From assembly GCF_001995215.1 (NCBI RefSeq), contig NZ_MUXN01000027.1:1-64000 (forward strand): a stretch of DNA of 64,000 nt. The letters run 5' to 3'. The notes under the pieces were generated by a model. That model did no database searches and had not been told where the DNA came from. It worked only from the letters and a program-made list of their open reading frames with translations. Both the position numbers and the translations under genes were made by a program. Origin of the DNA: Amycolatopsis azurea DSM 43854. GTDB lineage: Bacteria; Actinomycetota; Actinomycetes; Mycobacteriales; Pseudonocardiaceae. Below are positions 8,226 through 17,327 of this stretch, piece by piece. How positions within the stretch are numbered: position 1 is the stretch's first letter; the number at the start of each line of letters is the position of its first letter.

Positions 8226-8650
8226 CGCGGAACCTCCGTGTCTTTCGGTAGATGGGCGATCGCCTGGATCTCGATCAGCAGATGCGGATGCGGCAGCTGA
8301 TGCACCGCGACCGTGGTGCGGGCAGGACCGGTTTCGTCGAAGTATTCGCCGTAGATCTCGTTGTAGCCGCCGAAATCGTTCATCGAAACGAGGAAGGTGG
8401 TGATCTGCGTGATGTCGGTGAGGTCGGCGCCGACCTCACGCAGGATGCCGCGGATGTTCTCGATCACCGCGCGGGTCTGCGCCCGGATGTCGAGGTTCGT
8501 GGTACCGAGTTCGTTCACCTCGACCCCGGCGAACGTGTTGTCCGGACGTCGAGAGCTCGTGCCGGACACGAAAATCAGGTCCCCCGAGACCTTCACATGC
8601 GGGAACCGACCCCTCGGCTTGGCCAGCCCCGGAATCACCCGGCCGCTCAT
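8222..8650 (-). CDS. RidA/YjgF-family 2-aminomuconate deaminase
   Basis: 142 residues, Rid/YER057c/UK114 fold. Core blocks are VSGDLIFVSGTSS, AVIENIRGILREVGADLTDI and TTVAVHQLP. In 2-aminophenol and 3-hydroxyanthranilate pathways a RidA-like enzyme (AmnD/NbaF) hydrolyses 2-aminomuconate to 4-oxalocrotonate and ammonia. Its place between the decarboxylase-like and dioxygenase genes, with 4-base overlaps on both sides, supports that role over general enamine repair. The start ATG at 8650 overlaps the stop of the upstream gene. Confidence 0.88.
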   Translation of the reverse strand: MSGRVIPGLAKPRGRFPHVKVSGDLIFVSGTSSRRPDNTFAGVEVNELGTTNLDIRAQTRAVIENIRGILREVGADLTDITQITTFLVSMNDFGGYNEIYGEYFDETGPARTTVAVHQLPHPHLLIEIQAIAHLPKDTEVPR

Positions 8651-9408
8651 GCCAGCCCCCGTACCGAGACCCTGCCGAGCCCGGCGATGTCGACCTCGGC
8701 GACGCCGGGCGCGAACGGCACCGCTTCGGTCGCCGCCCCGGCGAGCACGACCTGCCCCGCCCGCAACGGGATGTCCCGTTTCCGGCACAGCTCGACCAGT
8801 GCGTGCAGCGCGCGTGCCGGATCGCCGAGGATCGCCGCTGTCGAGCCGATCACCTCGCGGTCCCCGGATCGCAGCCGCACCGCCCGGTTCGCGGCCTCGC
8901 CGAACGGGCGCCACGGACCGAGCGAGTACCCGGCCGCCGAGGTGTTGTCCGCGACCACATCGGTATGGGTGAACCGGAAATCCCGGTACCGGGAGTCGAT
9001 GATCTCGATCGCCGGGGCCATCGCGTCCACGGCGGACTCCACGTCGAACGCGGGGTCGGCGAGGTCGACATCGCGGGCCAGCCGGTAGGCGACCTCCGGC
9101 TCCACCTTCGGATGGATGAAGCGCGCCAGCGAGACCTCGCCGCCGTCGGCAACCAGCATCGCGTCGGTGAGCCTGCCGGCGATCACCTCGGACACGCCCA
9201 TCTGCGCCATCTTCGCCTCGCTGGTCAGCCCCAGTTTCACTCCGAGCACCCGCTCGCCACGAGCCTCCCGGCGGGCCACCAACTCGGCCTGGATCGCGTA
9301 CGCGTCAGCGAGGCCGATCTCGTGGTCGTCGGCGAGGCTCGGGGTGTCCGCGCACGTGATCTGTGCGGTGTCCAGTCGCTCGGCGAGCGCCGAGATCTCC
9401 GCGGTCAC
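8647..9408 (-). CDS. 4-oxalocrotonate decarboxylase / 2-keto-4-pentenoate hydratase family enzyme
   Basis: 253 residues, fumarylacetoacetate-hydrolase-like fold. The GVKLG strand (Lys58) and KVEPEVAYRL (Glu103, Glu105) are the metal-binding motif of this family. Decarboxylase and hydratase paralogues look alike; the position before the deaminase gene favours decarboxylation of 4-oxalocrotonate to 2-oxopent-4-enoate. Only one member of the family lies in this window, so the hydratase, aldolase and acetaldehyde dehydrogenase of the lower pathway must be elsewhere, or this enzyme covers two steps. The GTG start overlaps the TGA of the dehydrogenase by 4 bases. Confidence 0.85.
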   Translation of the reverse strand: MTAEISALAERLDTAQITCADTPSLADDHEIGLADAYAIQAELVARREARGERVLGVKLGLTSEAKMAQMGVSEVIAGRLTDAMLVADGGEVSLARFIHPKVEPEVAYRLARDVDLADPAFDVESAVDAMAPAIEIIDSRYRDFRFTHTDVVADNTSAAGYSLGPWRPFGEAANRAVRLRSGDREVIGSTAAILGDPARALHALVELCRKRDIPLRAGQVVLAGAATEAVPFAPGVAEVDIAGLGRVSVRGLA

Positions 9409-10874
9409 AGGCGCACGCACACATTCGTCGGCTCGGTGTAGAAGTGCAGCGAAGACGCGCCGCCCTCCCTGCCGATCCCGGAAAGCCCCATCCCGCCGAA
9501 CGGCGAGCGCAGGTCGCGCAGGAACCAGGTGTTCACCCAGGACATCCCGACGTGCATGGCCTGCGCGACCCGGTGTCCCCGGCGCAGGTCTTCGGTCCAG
9601 ATCGAGGACGCGAGCCCGTATTCGGTGTCGTTGGCCAGCGCGATCGCCTCGTCCTCGGTGTCGAAGGGGATCAGCGCGGCCACCGGACCGAAGATCTCCT
9701 CGCGCACCGGCCGGTCCTTGTTGGTCAGGCCGGTCCACAGGGTCGGCTCCAGCCACGAGCCGCCGTCGAGTTGCGGCCCGAGCTCGGGGATTCCGCCACC
9801 GGTCAGGGTTTTCGCTCCGGCCTGCTCGGCCAGCGCGAGGTAGTCGAGCACCTTGCGCCGGTGCTCCTGCGAGATCAGCGGGCCTGTGGTGGTCCCCTCC
9901 GCCAGGGGGTCGCCGAGCCGCAGCTCGCGCGCCCGCTCCACCAGTCCGGCCGCCAGGTCGTCGAACACCGCTCTCTGCACGTACACCCGCTCCGTGCACA
10001 GGCACACCTGCCCGGTGTTCGCGAACACCGACCTGGTCAGCCCTGCCAGCGTCTCCTCGAGATCGGCGTCCTCGAACACGATGGCGGCGTTCTTCCCGCC
10101 GAGCTCGAACGACACCGGCCGGACCCGGGGTGCGACCGTGCGCATCACCTGGGTTCCCGTGGCCGTCGAGCCGGTGAAGGTCACCCCGTCGATGCCGGGA
10201 TGCTCGGTCAGGAACTGCCCCGCCGAGTCGGCGCCGAACCCGTGCACCACGTTGTAGGCACCCGCGGGCAATCCGGCCTCGGCCAGTACCTCGGCCAGGA
10301 GGGTCGCGGTGGAAGGGGTCTGGTCGCTCGGCTTGACCACGACCGCGTTGCCGCAGCCGAGCGCGGGCGCGACCTTCCAGGTCAGCAGCAGCAACGGCAG
10401 GTTCCACGGCACGATCACCGCGACCACGCCGAGCGGCTTGCGCACCGCGTAGTTCAGCGCCCGCGCCCCACCGGGCAGGTCGGTGACGAACGATTCCTGG
10501 CCGGCGGCCGCGATCACGTCGGCGAACGTGCGGAAGTTCGCCACCGCGCGGGCCACGTCCAGTTCGCGGGCCTGGGTGACCGGCTTTCCGGTGTCCGCGA
10601 CCTCGGCCGCGACGAACTCCTCGAACCGGGCTTCGATCCTGTCGGCCGCCCGGCGCAGCAACGCGGTCCGCTCCCCCACCGGCGTGTCCGCCCAGCCGTC
10701 GTGCAAGGCCGCGCGTGCGCCGGTGACCGCGCGGTGCACCAGCTCCCGGCCTGCCTCGTGCACCCGGGCGAACTCCGCGCCGGTGGCCGGATCGATCGCC
10801 GGGAAGCCCGGTCCGTCCGGCTCGGCGAACTCACCGTCCACGAAGTTGCGGATCCATCGCGCTGACTGCGTCAT
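9405..10874 (-). CDS. 2-aminomuconic semialdehyde dehydrogenase (ALDH8-like)
   Basis: 489 residues from the ATG at 10874. PWNLP (Asn158), FELGGKNA (Glu257) and NTGQVCLCTERV (Cys291) form the ALDH catalytic set; Arg109 lies where Arg120 of the Pseudomonas enzyme binds the substrate carboxylate. The CLC pattern is typical of the 2-aminomuconate and 2-hydroxymuconate semialdehyde subgroup. It oxidises 2-aminomuconate-6-semialdehyde with NAD. It is first in the five-gene operon and so the promoter lies in the 247-bp gap shared with the divergent MFS gene. No strong binding site distinguishes this ATG from one nine codons upstream. Confidence 0.9.
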   Translation of the reverse strand: MTQSARWIRNFVDGEFAEPDGPGFPAIDPATGAEFARVHEAGRELVHRAVTGARAALHDGWADTPVGERTALLRRAADRIEARFEEFVAAEVADTGKPVTQARELDVARAVANFRTFADVIAAAGQESFVTDLPGGARALNYAVRKPLGVVAVIVPWNLPLLLLTWKVAPALGCGNAVVVKPSDQTPSTATLLAEVLAEAGLPAGAYNVVHGFGADSAGQFLTEHPGIDGVTFTGSTATGTQVMRTVAPRVRPVSFELGGKNAAIVFEDADLEETLAGLTRSVFANTGQVCLCTERVYVQRAVFDDLAAGLVERARELRLGDPLAEGTTTGPLISQEHRRKVLDYLALAEQAGAKTLTGGGIPELGPQLDGGSWLEPTLWTGLTNKDRPVREEIFGPVAALIPFDTEDEAIALANDTEYGLASSIWTEDLRRGHRVAQAMHVGMSWVNTWFLRDLRSPFGGMGLSGIGREGGASSLHFYTEPTNVCVRL

Positions 10875-10993
10875 GTCGATCACTCTGACCGGCCACCCCA
10901 TGCGAAACAAATGCGTATCCGCGCCTCAGATATACCCGGACACGCATACCTGCAGCGCCATCTGCCTCAGCTGGGCGACACGCGACGAAATCA

Positions 10994-11015
10994 GGTATGC
11001 CCATTTGGGCATGCC
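10994..11015. promoter_or_regulatory. Palindromic operator candidate between pathway operon and transporter
   Basis: GGTATGCCCA, two T, TGGGCATGCC: a near-perfect 22-bp inverted repeat with a single mismatched pair. Related GGTATGC/GCGTATG words occur on either side at about 10909, 10938 and 11039, so the intergenic region holds several copies of one motif. The likely binder is the LysR protein or another local regulator controlling both divergent units. Confidence 0.5.
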
Positions 11016-11121
11016 AGGTCGTCGATTCGGCATTTGTGGCGTATGCCTCACGGTGTCAGGCTTCTGCGCAATCGTCAGCAGCCGCGATCGGCTGTCGCCC
11101 GACTCGATTGGGTTTTCGCAG

Positions 11122-12441
11122 ATGAACGCACCCGCGCCCCGCAAGATCGCCGCCGCCACCCTCGCCGGAACCACCCTGGAGTGGTACGACTTCTTCCTCT
11201 ACGGCACCGCGTCCGCGCTGATCTTCAACAAACAGTTCTTCCCCTCGCTCAGCCCCGCGGTCGGCACCCTTGCCGCGTTCAGCACCTTCGCCGTCGGGTT
11301 CATCGCGCGGCCGCTCGGCGGTCTGGTGTTCGGTCACTTCGGAGACCGGATCGGCCGCAAGTCCACGCTGGTGGTGTCGCTGATGCTGATGGGCGTCGGC
11401 TCCACGTTGATCGGATTGATCCCGAACTACCAGGCGATCGGTATCTGGGCGCCGATCCTGCTGGTCGCGATGCGGATCGTGCAGGGCATCGGGCTCGGCG
11501 GCGAAGGCGCGGGAGCGACCCTGATGTCGATGGAACACGCGCCTGCCGACCAGCGGAACCGGTACGCCGGATTCCCGCAGATGGGCACCCCGGCCGGTCT
11601 GGTGCTGGCGAATCTGCTGTTCCTCGGCAGCAGCGCGGTGATGCCCGCGAGCGCGTTCGCCGAGTGGGGATGGCGGATCCCGTTCCTCCTGAGCTTCGTG
11701 CTGGTCGCGATCGGCCTGCTGATCCGGCTGCGGATCACCGAATCACCGTCGTTCGAGCAGGTTGCCCGGAACGACAAGGTGGTCCGGTTCCCGCTCGGCG
11801 CGGCATTCAAGGTCGGCTTCGGCAGGCTCGCGCTGACCCTGCTGGTCGGCGTGGCGAACTCGGCGGTCGCCTACGTGTTCATGGTCTTCACCCTGTCCTA
11901 CGGAACCCAGAACCTTCACTACGACCGGCAGTTCCTGATCCTGTCGGTGACCGGATCGGCCGCGCTGTGGTTCGCCACCATTCCGATCTGGACCCGGATC
12001 GCCGACCGGCACGGCAGGCGCACGATGTTCGTCGCCGGGTCGGCCGCGCTCCTGCTGTGGTGCCTCGCGTTCTTCCCGCTGCTGAACACCGGCAATGCCG
12101 GGCTCGCGATGCTCGCACTGGCGGGCATGGGGCTGGTCGTCCCGATCACCCACTGCGTGCAGGGCGCGATCATCGCGGACACCTTCCCGGTCAACGTCCG
12201 GTTCTCCGGCATGTCTCTGCTGCTGCAGGGCGGCGCGATCCTCGGCGGCGGACTCGCCCCGATGATCGCCACCGCGGTACTCAACGCCACCGGCTCGACC
12301 ACCGGCATCACCTGGTACCTGGCCGCGATCTGCGGCGTCAGCATGATCAGCGCGACGGTCTTGTTCCGGCTTCTCCCTTCCGACGCCACGGAATCCACAG
12401 TGGACGGATCGCGCGACCGCGACGCGGTTCCGCTGTCGTGA
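11122..12441 (+). CDS. MFS transporter, metabolite:proton symporter (MHS) family
   Basis: 439 residues with about 12 membrane spans. The N-terminal LEWYDFFLYGTA, GHFGDRIGRK loop and GLGGEGAGA segment are hallmarks of the MHS subgroup (ProP, shikimate and aromatic acid symporters). The downstream half keeps RIADRHGRRTM. It is divergent from the 3-hydroxyanthranilate operon and shares its regulatory region, so uptake of an aromatic or amino-aromatic acid is the likely role. The ATG at 11122 is chosen by alignment; no good ribosome binding site is visible, and the upstream open extension has no membrane or MFS character. Confidence 0.88.
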   Translation: MNAPAPRKIAAATLAGTTLEWYDFFLYGTASALIFNKQFFPSLSPAVGTLAAFSTFAVGFIARPLGGLVFGHFGDRIGRKSTLVVSLMLMGVGSTLIGLIPNYQAIGIWAPILLVAMRIVQGIGLGGEGAGATLMSMEHAPADQRNRYAGFPQMGTPAGLVLANLLFLGSSAVMPASAFAEWGWRIPFLLSFVLVAIGLLIRLRITESPSFEQVARNDKVVRFPLGAAFKVGFGRLALTLLVGVANSAVAYVFMVFTLSYGTQNLHYDRQFLILSVTGSAALWFATIPIWTRIADRHGRRTMFVAGSAALLLWCLAFFPLLNTGNAGLAMLALAGMGLVVPITHCVQGAIIADTFPVNVRFSGMSLLLQGGAILGGGLAPMIATAVLNATGSTTGITWYLAAICGVSMISATVLFRLLPSDATESTVDGSRDRDAVPLS

Positions 12442-12567
12442 ACACCCGCCTCGCCGGGTCGACACACGGGTGTCGCACCACGTGCGAAGCGGAAATGGCC
12501 CCTTGTGCGCCGCTTTCTCCCCCACCCAGCATGGGAACGCGGCCACTCCACCAGCAGAGGGGGAACC

Positions 12568-13158
12568 ATGATCCGACAGCTCGTCAGCGGCGTGCTCGCC
12601 CTGTCCCTCGTCACCGCACCCCCGTCGGACGCCCGGGCCCTCGTTCCCCAGGTGTCGACCACGGTGGTGATCAACGAGATCCTCCTCAAGGGGCAGTTCG
12701 GGGAAACGGACGAGTTCCTCGAACTGCGGAACGTCAGCAGTGTTCCCGTGGACCTCACCGGCTTCACACTGCGGTTCTACTCCTCGAACTGCATCACTAC
12801 CGCGACCGTGACTCTTCCCCAGGACACGGTGGTGCAACCGGCGAATTCGCTCGGGCAGTACGTGGTCGTGACAGGGCTGAACTTCGCTGGAGAGATCGAC
12901 GATCAGACCTACGTCGTCCCCGTGCTCGACTCCAATGATCTCATGCCCACCAAGGGCGGGGCGGTGAGTCTGCACAATCTTCACGGCAGCCGGGTCGACA
13001 CGGTCGGATGGACGCCGTGCCTGAAGGAAGGAGGACCCGCACGCATTCCTCCTCAGGGTCTGTCACTGTCCCGCAATCATCTGAGCCGGGACACCGACAA
13101 CAACCGAACCGATTTCACCTCGACGCCACAGACTCCCGGCGCACAGCCGGCAGTCTGA
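12568..13158 (+). CDS. Secreted lamin-tail-domain (LTD) protein
   Basis: 196 residues. A signal peptide (about 1-25, cleavage near DARA-L) is followed by a beta-sandwich with TTVVINEILLKG, TDEFLELRNVSS, LTGFTLRF and DTVGW, the pattern of lamin-tail domains. Bacterial LTD proteins are extracellular and often accompany nucleases or adhesins, but here the domain stands alone. Two cysteines (about 73 and 151) may form a disulfide. AGAGGGGG precedes the ATG at 12568. The role is probably surface or extracellular binding; the ligand is unknown. Confidence 0.8.
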   Translation: MIRQLVSGVLALSLVTAPPSDARALVPQVSTTVVINEILLKGQFGETDEFLELRNVSSVPVDLTGFTLRFYSSNCITTATVTLPQDTVVQPANSLGQYVVVTGLNFAGEIDDQTYVVPVLDSNDLMPTKGGAVSLHNLHGSRVDTVGWTPCLKEGGPARIPPQGLSLSRNHLSRDTDNNRTDFTSTPQTPGAQPAV

Positions 13159-13200
13159 CAACCCCGAAGCCGCCCAGTGCTCGTGGCACCGGGCGGGCCG

Positions 13201-14544
13201 TCAGCGCACGGACCCGAAGTCGGCCCCCTTGGTTTCGGCGCTGAACAGCAAGGCGACGAGGGTGACCGCGATAGTGGCGACCAGGTACAGCACGACGGCG
13301 GTGGTCCCGTGGTTCTTGACGAGCCAGACGGCGATGAGGGGCGCGGGCGCGCCGGCGATGATCGACGAGCCCTGGAAGACGAGTGAGGCGCCGGCGAAAC
13401 GGCGCTCGGTCGGGAAGAGTTCCGCGATCCAGGCCGCTTCCGGACCGGCGAGGAGACCGTGCAGCGCCGCGCCGACGCCCACGCCGACATAGTGCAACGG
13501 CAGGCTGTCCGATTGGACCATCAGGAAGAACAACGGCGCCCAGACCGCCAGTCCCGCGGCGGGGACCAGCATCGCGATTCGCCGTCCGACCACGTCCGAC
13601 CAGTGGCCGCCCGCCAGCATGCCCGCGAACTGCAGCAGGGATCCGACGGTCACCGCGAGGAGGACGTCGGATTTGGTGTAGCCGAACGAAGTCGTCGCAT
13701 ACGCCACCACGAAGACGGTGTACACGTAGAACGCGACGTTCTCGCCCAGCCGCACGCCGAGACCGCGCAGGACCGGTCCAGGGTGAGCGAGTGTTTCCAG
13801 GATGCTGGACCTCGGCCGTTCGGCCGCGGCGGAGTCGGCGCGTGCGCGCGCCTGCTGGAACACGGGCGATTCGTCGATGCGGCGGCGGATCCAGAAGCCG
13901 ATGATCAGCAGGGGGACGGCGAGCAAGAACCCGATGCGCCAGCCCCACTGTGCGAACTGCCCGCTGGACAGCGTGATCGTCAGCAACCCCACGACCCCGG
14001 TCGCCAGTACCGTGCCGAGCGGGGCGCCCGCCTGCGGCCAGGCGGACCAGAACCCCCGGCGGCGGGGACTTCCGTACTCGCTGACCATCAGCACGGCGGC
14101 ACCGAACTCGCCACCGAGCGCGAAACCCTGGACCAGACGCAGGACGACGAGCGAGATCGTCGCCCCGATGCCCGCCTGCGCGTACGTGGGCAGCAACCCG
14201 ATGGCCGACGTGGACAGGCCAAGCAACAGGAACGTCACGACCAGCATGGGTTTACGGCCGAGGCGGTCGCCGAGATGCCCGAAGACGATGCCGCCGATCG
14301 GCCGCGCGACGAACCCCAGTCCTTGGGTGGCCAGAGCCAGCAGCAACTGCGCGACGGCGTTGCCACCGGGGAAGAACAGCGGCCCGAGCACGGTCGCGGC
14401 GAGGATGCCGTAAAGGGCGAAGTCGTACCACTCCAGTACGGCCCCGGCGGTACTTCCCGCCAGCACACGCCGGAACGCCGACCTGCTCACCCCGGCCGCA
14501 GGCTTCACTACGGCCGCCTCGTCCGGGATGGGCAGGTCGGGCAT
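13201..14544 (-). CDS. MFS transporter, MHS family
   Basis: 447 residues, 12 predicted spans. VLEWYDFALYG, FGHLGDRLGRKP, ALGGEFGAAV and WRIGFLLAVPL are MHS-family blocks, so this is a proton-coupled organic acid or osmolyte importer. The start at 14544 has GGAGAG six bases upstream; the long open frame beyond it is not used. It is a paralogue of the transporter at 11.1 kb but lies outside the pathway operon and its substrate cannot be inferred. The 3' end faces the LTD gene across a 42-bp gap. Confidence 0.88.
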   Translation of the reverse strand: MPDLPIPDEAAVVKPAAGVSRSAFRRVLAGSTAGAVLEWYDFALYGILAATVLGPLFFPGGNAVAQLLLALATQGLGFVARPIGGIVFGHLGDRLGRKPMLVVTFLLLGLSTSAIGLLPTYAQAGIGATISLVVLRLVQGFALGGEFGAAVLMVSEYGSPRRRGFWSAWPQAGAPLGTVLATGVVGLLTITLSSGQFAQWGWRIGFLLAVPLLIIGFWIRRRIDESPVFQQARARADSAAAERPRSSILETLAHPGPVLRGLGVRLGENVAFYVYTVFVVAYATTSFGYTKSDVLLAVTVGSLLQFAGMLAGGHWSDVVGRRIAMLVPAAGLAVWAPLFFLMVQSDSLPLHYVGVGVGAALHGLLAGPEAAWIAELFPTERRFAGASLVFQGSSIIAGAPAPLIAVWLVKNHGTTAVVLYLVATIAVTLVALLFSAETKGADFGSVR

Positions 14545-14677
14545 GTTCACTCTCCTCGGAGCAGCGGCGTGCGGTGGCCGGACACGTGTGACCACATATC
14601 GGACGCAGTGAAGATAGCCGCTTACTCCGGAGGCCGCAATCAGCCTGGAACCAGGTTCCGGGCGCGTGAGTGCGGGG

Positions 14678-15223
14678 TCAGACGGTGGGCGCGGTGCCTG
14701 CCGTCGTCGCCCCGGTACGGATGGTGTGGCTCTCAGGGGCGGCGTTGACCGCGCCGAAGTTCCACGGCAGCGTGATCCGCGGGTCACTCGTGTCGCCACG
14801 CGGGCTGGTCTCCTGGGGCGCGGTGGCCGTGATGGCCAGCGGCGTCTCCTGCTGCCCGGGCGAGCCGATCGCGGACCAGTGCAGCGGGATGTAAGCCGAG
14901 GAACCGTCACTGATCTCGACCGACGGAGCGTCGGGCGCGGCGTCGGAGGACAGCATCACGTCACGGGCGCCGACGAGTTCGAGGGGCAGCGAGCCCGGCA
15001 GCGTGCAGGTCTCGCCCGCCTTCGCGGTGAACTGGATGGCCGCGTCCCGCCCACCGGCACCGGCCCCGCCGTACACGAGCTGACTGGTGATCTGACCCGA
15101 CGTGCAGTGGAAGTCGGTGGGCATCGCGGCCGCGGTACCGGTGGTCAGCGCCGTGGCACCGGCCGCCGCTCCGGCGACGAGCAGGACAGCGGCGCTCCGG
15201 CGGATATTCGTACGAGTGGTCAT
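14678..15223 (-). CDS. Secreted DUF4232 protein
   Basis: 181 residues. The signal peptide (about 1-33) ends at an AAA-M type site. The mature part has CTSGQITSQLVYGG, GETCTLPGSLPLELVG and an Ile/Pro-rich beta domain, as in DUF4232 proteins that actinomycetes export in many copies. Two cysteines flank the domain and probably form a disulfide. The family has no assigned function. AGGGGAG lies upstream of the ATG. The gene is divergent from the Tat-exported protein at 15.4 kb. Confidence 0.82.
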   Translation of the reverse strand: MTTRTNIRRSAAVLLVAGAAAGATALTTGTAAAMPTDFHCTSGQITSQLVYGGAGAGGRDAAIQFTAKAGETCTLPGSLPLELVGARDVMLSSDAAPDAPSVEISDGSSAYIPLHWSAIGSPGQQETPLAITATAPQETSPRGDTSDPRITLPWNFGAVNAAPESHTIRTGATTAGTAPTV

Positions 15224-15392
15224 CGTTCTCCCCTTCTGCCGTTCTTGATCGCTCTCGCCACCGAAATGCCCATCACCCGGTCACGACATGCGCCGAGATG
15301 AGATTGATCAAGCGGAAGCAACCTTTGTACGAGTCTTGTACGAGCTTCAAGGACCTTCGATCGGACCGCGTAACCCGACGAAGGCGAGAGTC

Positions 15393-16397
15393 ATGTCCGA
15401 GCAGGCGCATCCGGATCTGGCCGGATCCACGTTCTCTCGACGTTCACTGCTGCGCACCGGCGGCGGTCTCGCCGCGACGACGGCACTTCTCGGCACCGGC
15501 GCGTTGTTCGCCGGACCGGCTTCGGCCGCGATCACCGCGCTGCCGACGTCCAAGCGTTTCGACCTCACCGAACCGTCCTACGACGAGTTCCGCAGCAAGA
15601 TCCTCCACGAGTCGCACCACGTGATGCAGGGATTCGCCTTCGACAACCAGAACGTGCGCATCTTCATCGTGAACGCCCGCAACGGCGGGACCGGGGACGA
15701 CCTGTGCATCACCCAGGTCAACTTCTCCGGGGAGATCCAGGGCTCCATGCATCTCAACAACGCCGGGCACGGTGTGTCGATCGGCGTCGAGCCGGTGGGC
15801 AGCGACTCCTACATCTGGATGGAATGCGATTCGGACGGGCCCACCGGCGACGGACGCGGGACGGCGCTGGCCCGGTTCAAGTTCGTCAACGGCGGCACGC
15901 CGTCGGTGAAGAAGTTCCTCACCGGGAGCGACACGATCACCTGCGCGACCGACCCGATCAACAAGCGGATCGCGGTACGCCGCAAGGAAAGCGGCAAGAT
16001 GTTCATCAGCGTCTATCCGCTCGCGTCCGCCGCCGCCGGCGATTTCAGCGCGCCGCTGGCGCACTTCGCGCAGCCCGCGCTGGCCGACACACCGGTGACG
16101 TTCCAGGGATACACCATCTACGGCCAATATCTGTACACATTGGATGGTACGGGGCACGAGAACCCCGCCGACATCAACTCCTACGTCACGTGCATCGACA
16201 TGAACACCGGCAAGGTGAAGAGCCGCGCACTGACCAAGGCGGGACAGTCACTGGTGTTCCGAGAGCCGGAAGGCCTCGGGATCTACCGGAGCCTGGCCGG
16301 GGAAACCCGGTTGTACTTGGGGTTCGGGTCGCGCAGCAGCATGGAGAACATCAACCGCTACGCGAACCTGTTCTACAAGAACGTCCTCATCGACTGA
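15393..16397 (+). CDS. Tat-exported TagC-like beta-propeller protein
   Basis: 334 residues. A twin-arginine signal (SRRSLLRTGGGLAATTALLG) ends near ASA. The mature protein starts FDLTEPSYDEF and carries repeated beta-strand blocks (QGFAFDN, QGSMHLN, GHGVSIGVEP, QGYTIYGQYLYTLDG, REPEGLGIY) that fit the P68 RBP/TagC-like propeller group often labelled teichoic acid biosynthesis protein C. In actinomycetes these are secreted proteins of unproven function, possibly binding sugars or phage-like receptors. No catalytic motif is visible. Confidence 0.7.
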   Translation: MSEQAHPDLAGSTFSRRSLLRTGGGLAATTALLGTGALFAGPASAAITALPTSKRFDLTEPSYDEFRSKILHESHHVMQGFAFDNQNVRIFIVNARNGGTGDDLCITQVNFSGEIQGSMHLNNAGHGVSIGVEPVGSDSYIWMECDSDGPTGDGRGTALARFKFVNGGTPSVKKFLTGSDTITCATDPINKRIAVRRKESGKMFISVYPLASAAAGDFSAPLAHFAQPALADTPVTFQGYTIYGQYLYTLDGTGHENPADINSYVTCIDMNTGKVKSRALTKAGQSLVFREPEGLGIYRSLAGETRLYLGFGSRSSMENINRYANLFYKNVLID

Positions 16398-16543
16398 GGC
16401 CGGCGATCCAGGACGGTGCCTCGACGGCACAACGACCGACACCCGGGAACGGTATTTCTCCCGTGACGCCGCGACAGTTTTCGGTGCTAGCTTTCGTCCT
16501 GAACGGGACCGGGGGACCTGGTCATCGGCTTGGCGGATCGGAG

Positions 16544-17314
16544 ATGACCGGCGTGACTCGTGCTGGCGTGAAAGCCACCGTGGGATCAGCAGTACTCCTG
16601 CTCGTCGCCGCGTGCAGCACCCCCACCGCTTCCCCGCCGACCACGCGTCCGTCGACACCGTCGTCTCCGACGAGCACAGCGCCCACGAGCACGGCGCCGC
16701 CGGTCGACCTTTCGTCGTTGCGCCAGGGCACGGTCCCGGCTGCTTACCCAGAGCCGGACCTCGGAGGCCTGCCGCCCAAACCCGCGGACTCCAAGCCCCT
16801 GCGGGAGCGGATCGGCTGGGAAGCACTGGAAAAAGTGACCCGTTTCGCCAATCGCGTCGACCCCGGCGCGCGCCCGTCCTGCCCCACGCTCGATCCGGGT
16901 CGCACCACCACCCTGACCTGCACGGTCACCTTTCTCGGCGAAAAGTACGACTACGTCCTGCGCAACATCAAATTCCAGGGCAACGGGATTTCCGACGGCC
17001 GCAACGAACAGGGCACCATCTCCTACAACGCGGCCCTCACCTCCGGGCCGATAGTCCGCGACCACGTCGAGTCCGTGCTACGTCATCAGAACAGCACCGA
17101 ATACGTGGCCTGCGACATGCCCGAGCACCTGCGCTTCGAATTCAGCTCGACCAAGCGAAGGCCGTCCGGGTCGTCGATCGCGGGCCAATGGATCCACGTA
17201 CCCGGCATTTCCTGCCGGTATCTCGATCCCAAGGCCCGGACGATCAAAACCGTGCCCCTGGAACTCTACGAATGGGGCGCACCCATCCACCCCTCGTCGC
17301 GGATCGGCGGCTGA
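16544..17314 (+). CDS. Lipoprotein of unknown function
   Basis: About 256 residues. A short signal ends in the lipobox LVAAC, so it is lipidated and surface-anchored. A Pro/Ser/Thr linker (about 27-52) leads to a basic/aromatic domain with four or five cysteines (RPSCPTLD, TCTV, VACDMPE, ISCRYLD), likely disulfide-bonded. I do not recognise the family. The ATG at 16544 is very close to GGAG; the GTG at 16553 has better spacing and is a credible alternative start. Confidence 0.65.
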   Translation: MTGVTRAGVKATVGSAVLLLVAACSTPTASPPTTRPSTPSSPTSTAPTSTAPPVDLSSLRQGTVPAAYPEPDLGGLPPKPADSKPLRERIGWEALEKVTRFANRVDPGARPSCPTLDPGRTTTLTCTVTFLGEKYDYVLRNIKFQGNGISDGRNEQGTISYNAALTSGPIVRDHVESVLRHQNSTEYVACDMPEHLRFEFSSTKRRPSGSSIAGQWIHVPGISCRYLDPKARTIKTVPLELYEWGAPIHPSSRIGG

Positions 17315-17327
17315 GGCAGGGCCGTCG

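Noticed and set aside
10911..12938. 675-codon frame overlapping the MFS transporter
   Set aside because: Arg/Pro-rich shadow of the transporter in another frame, which has clear membrane spans.
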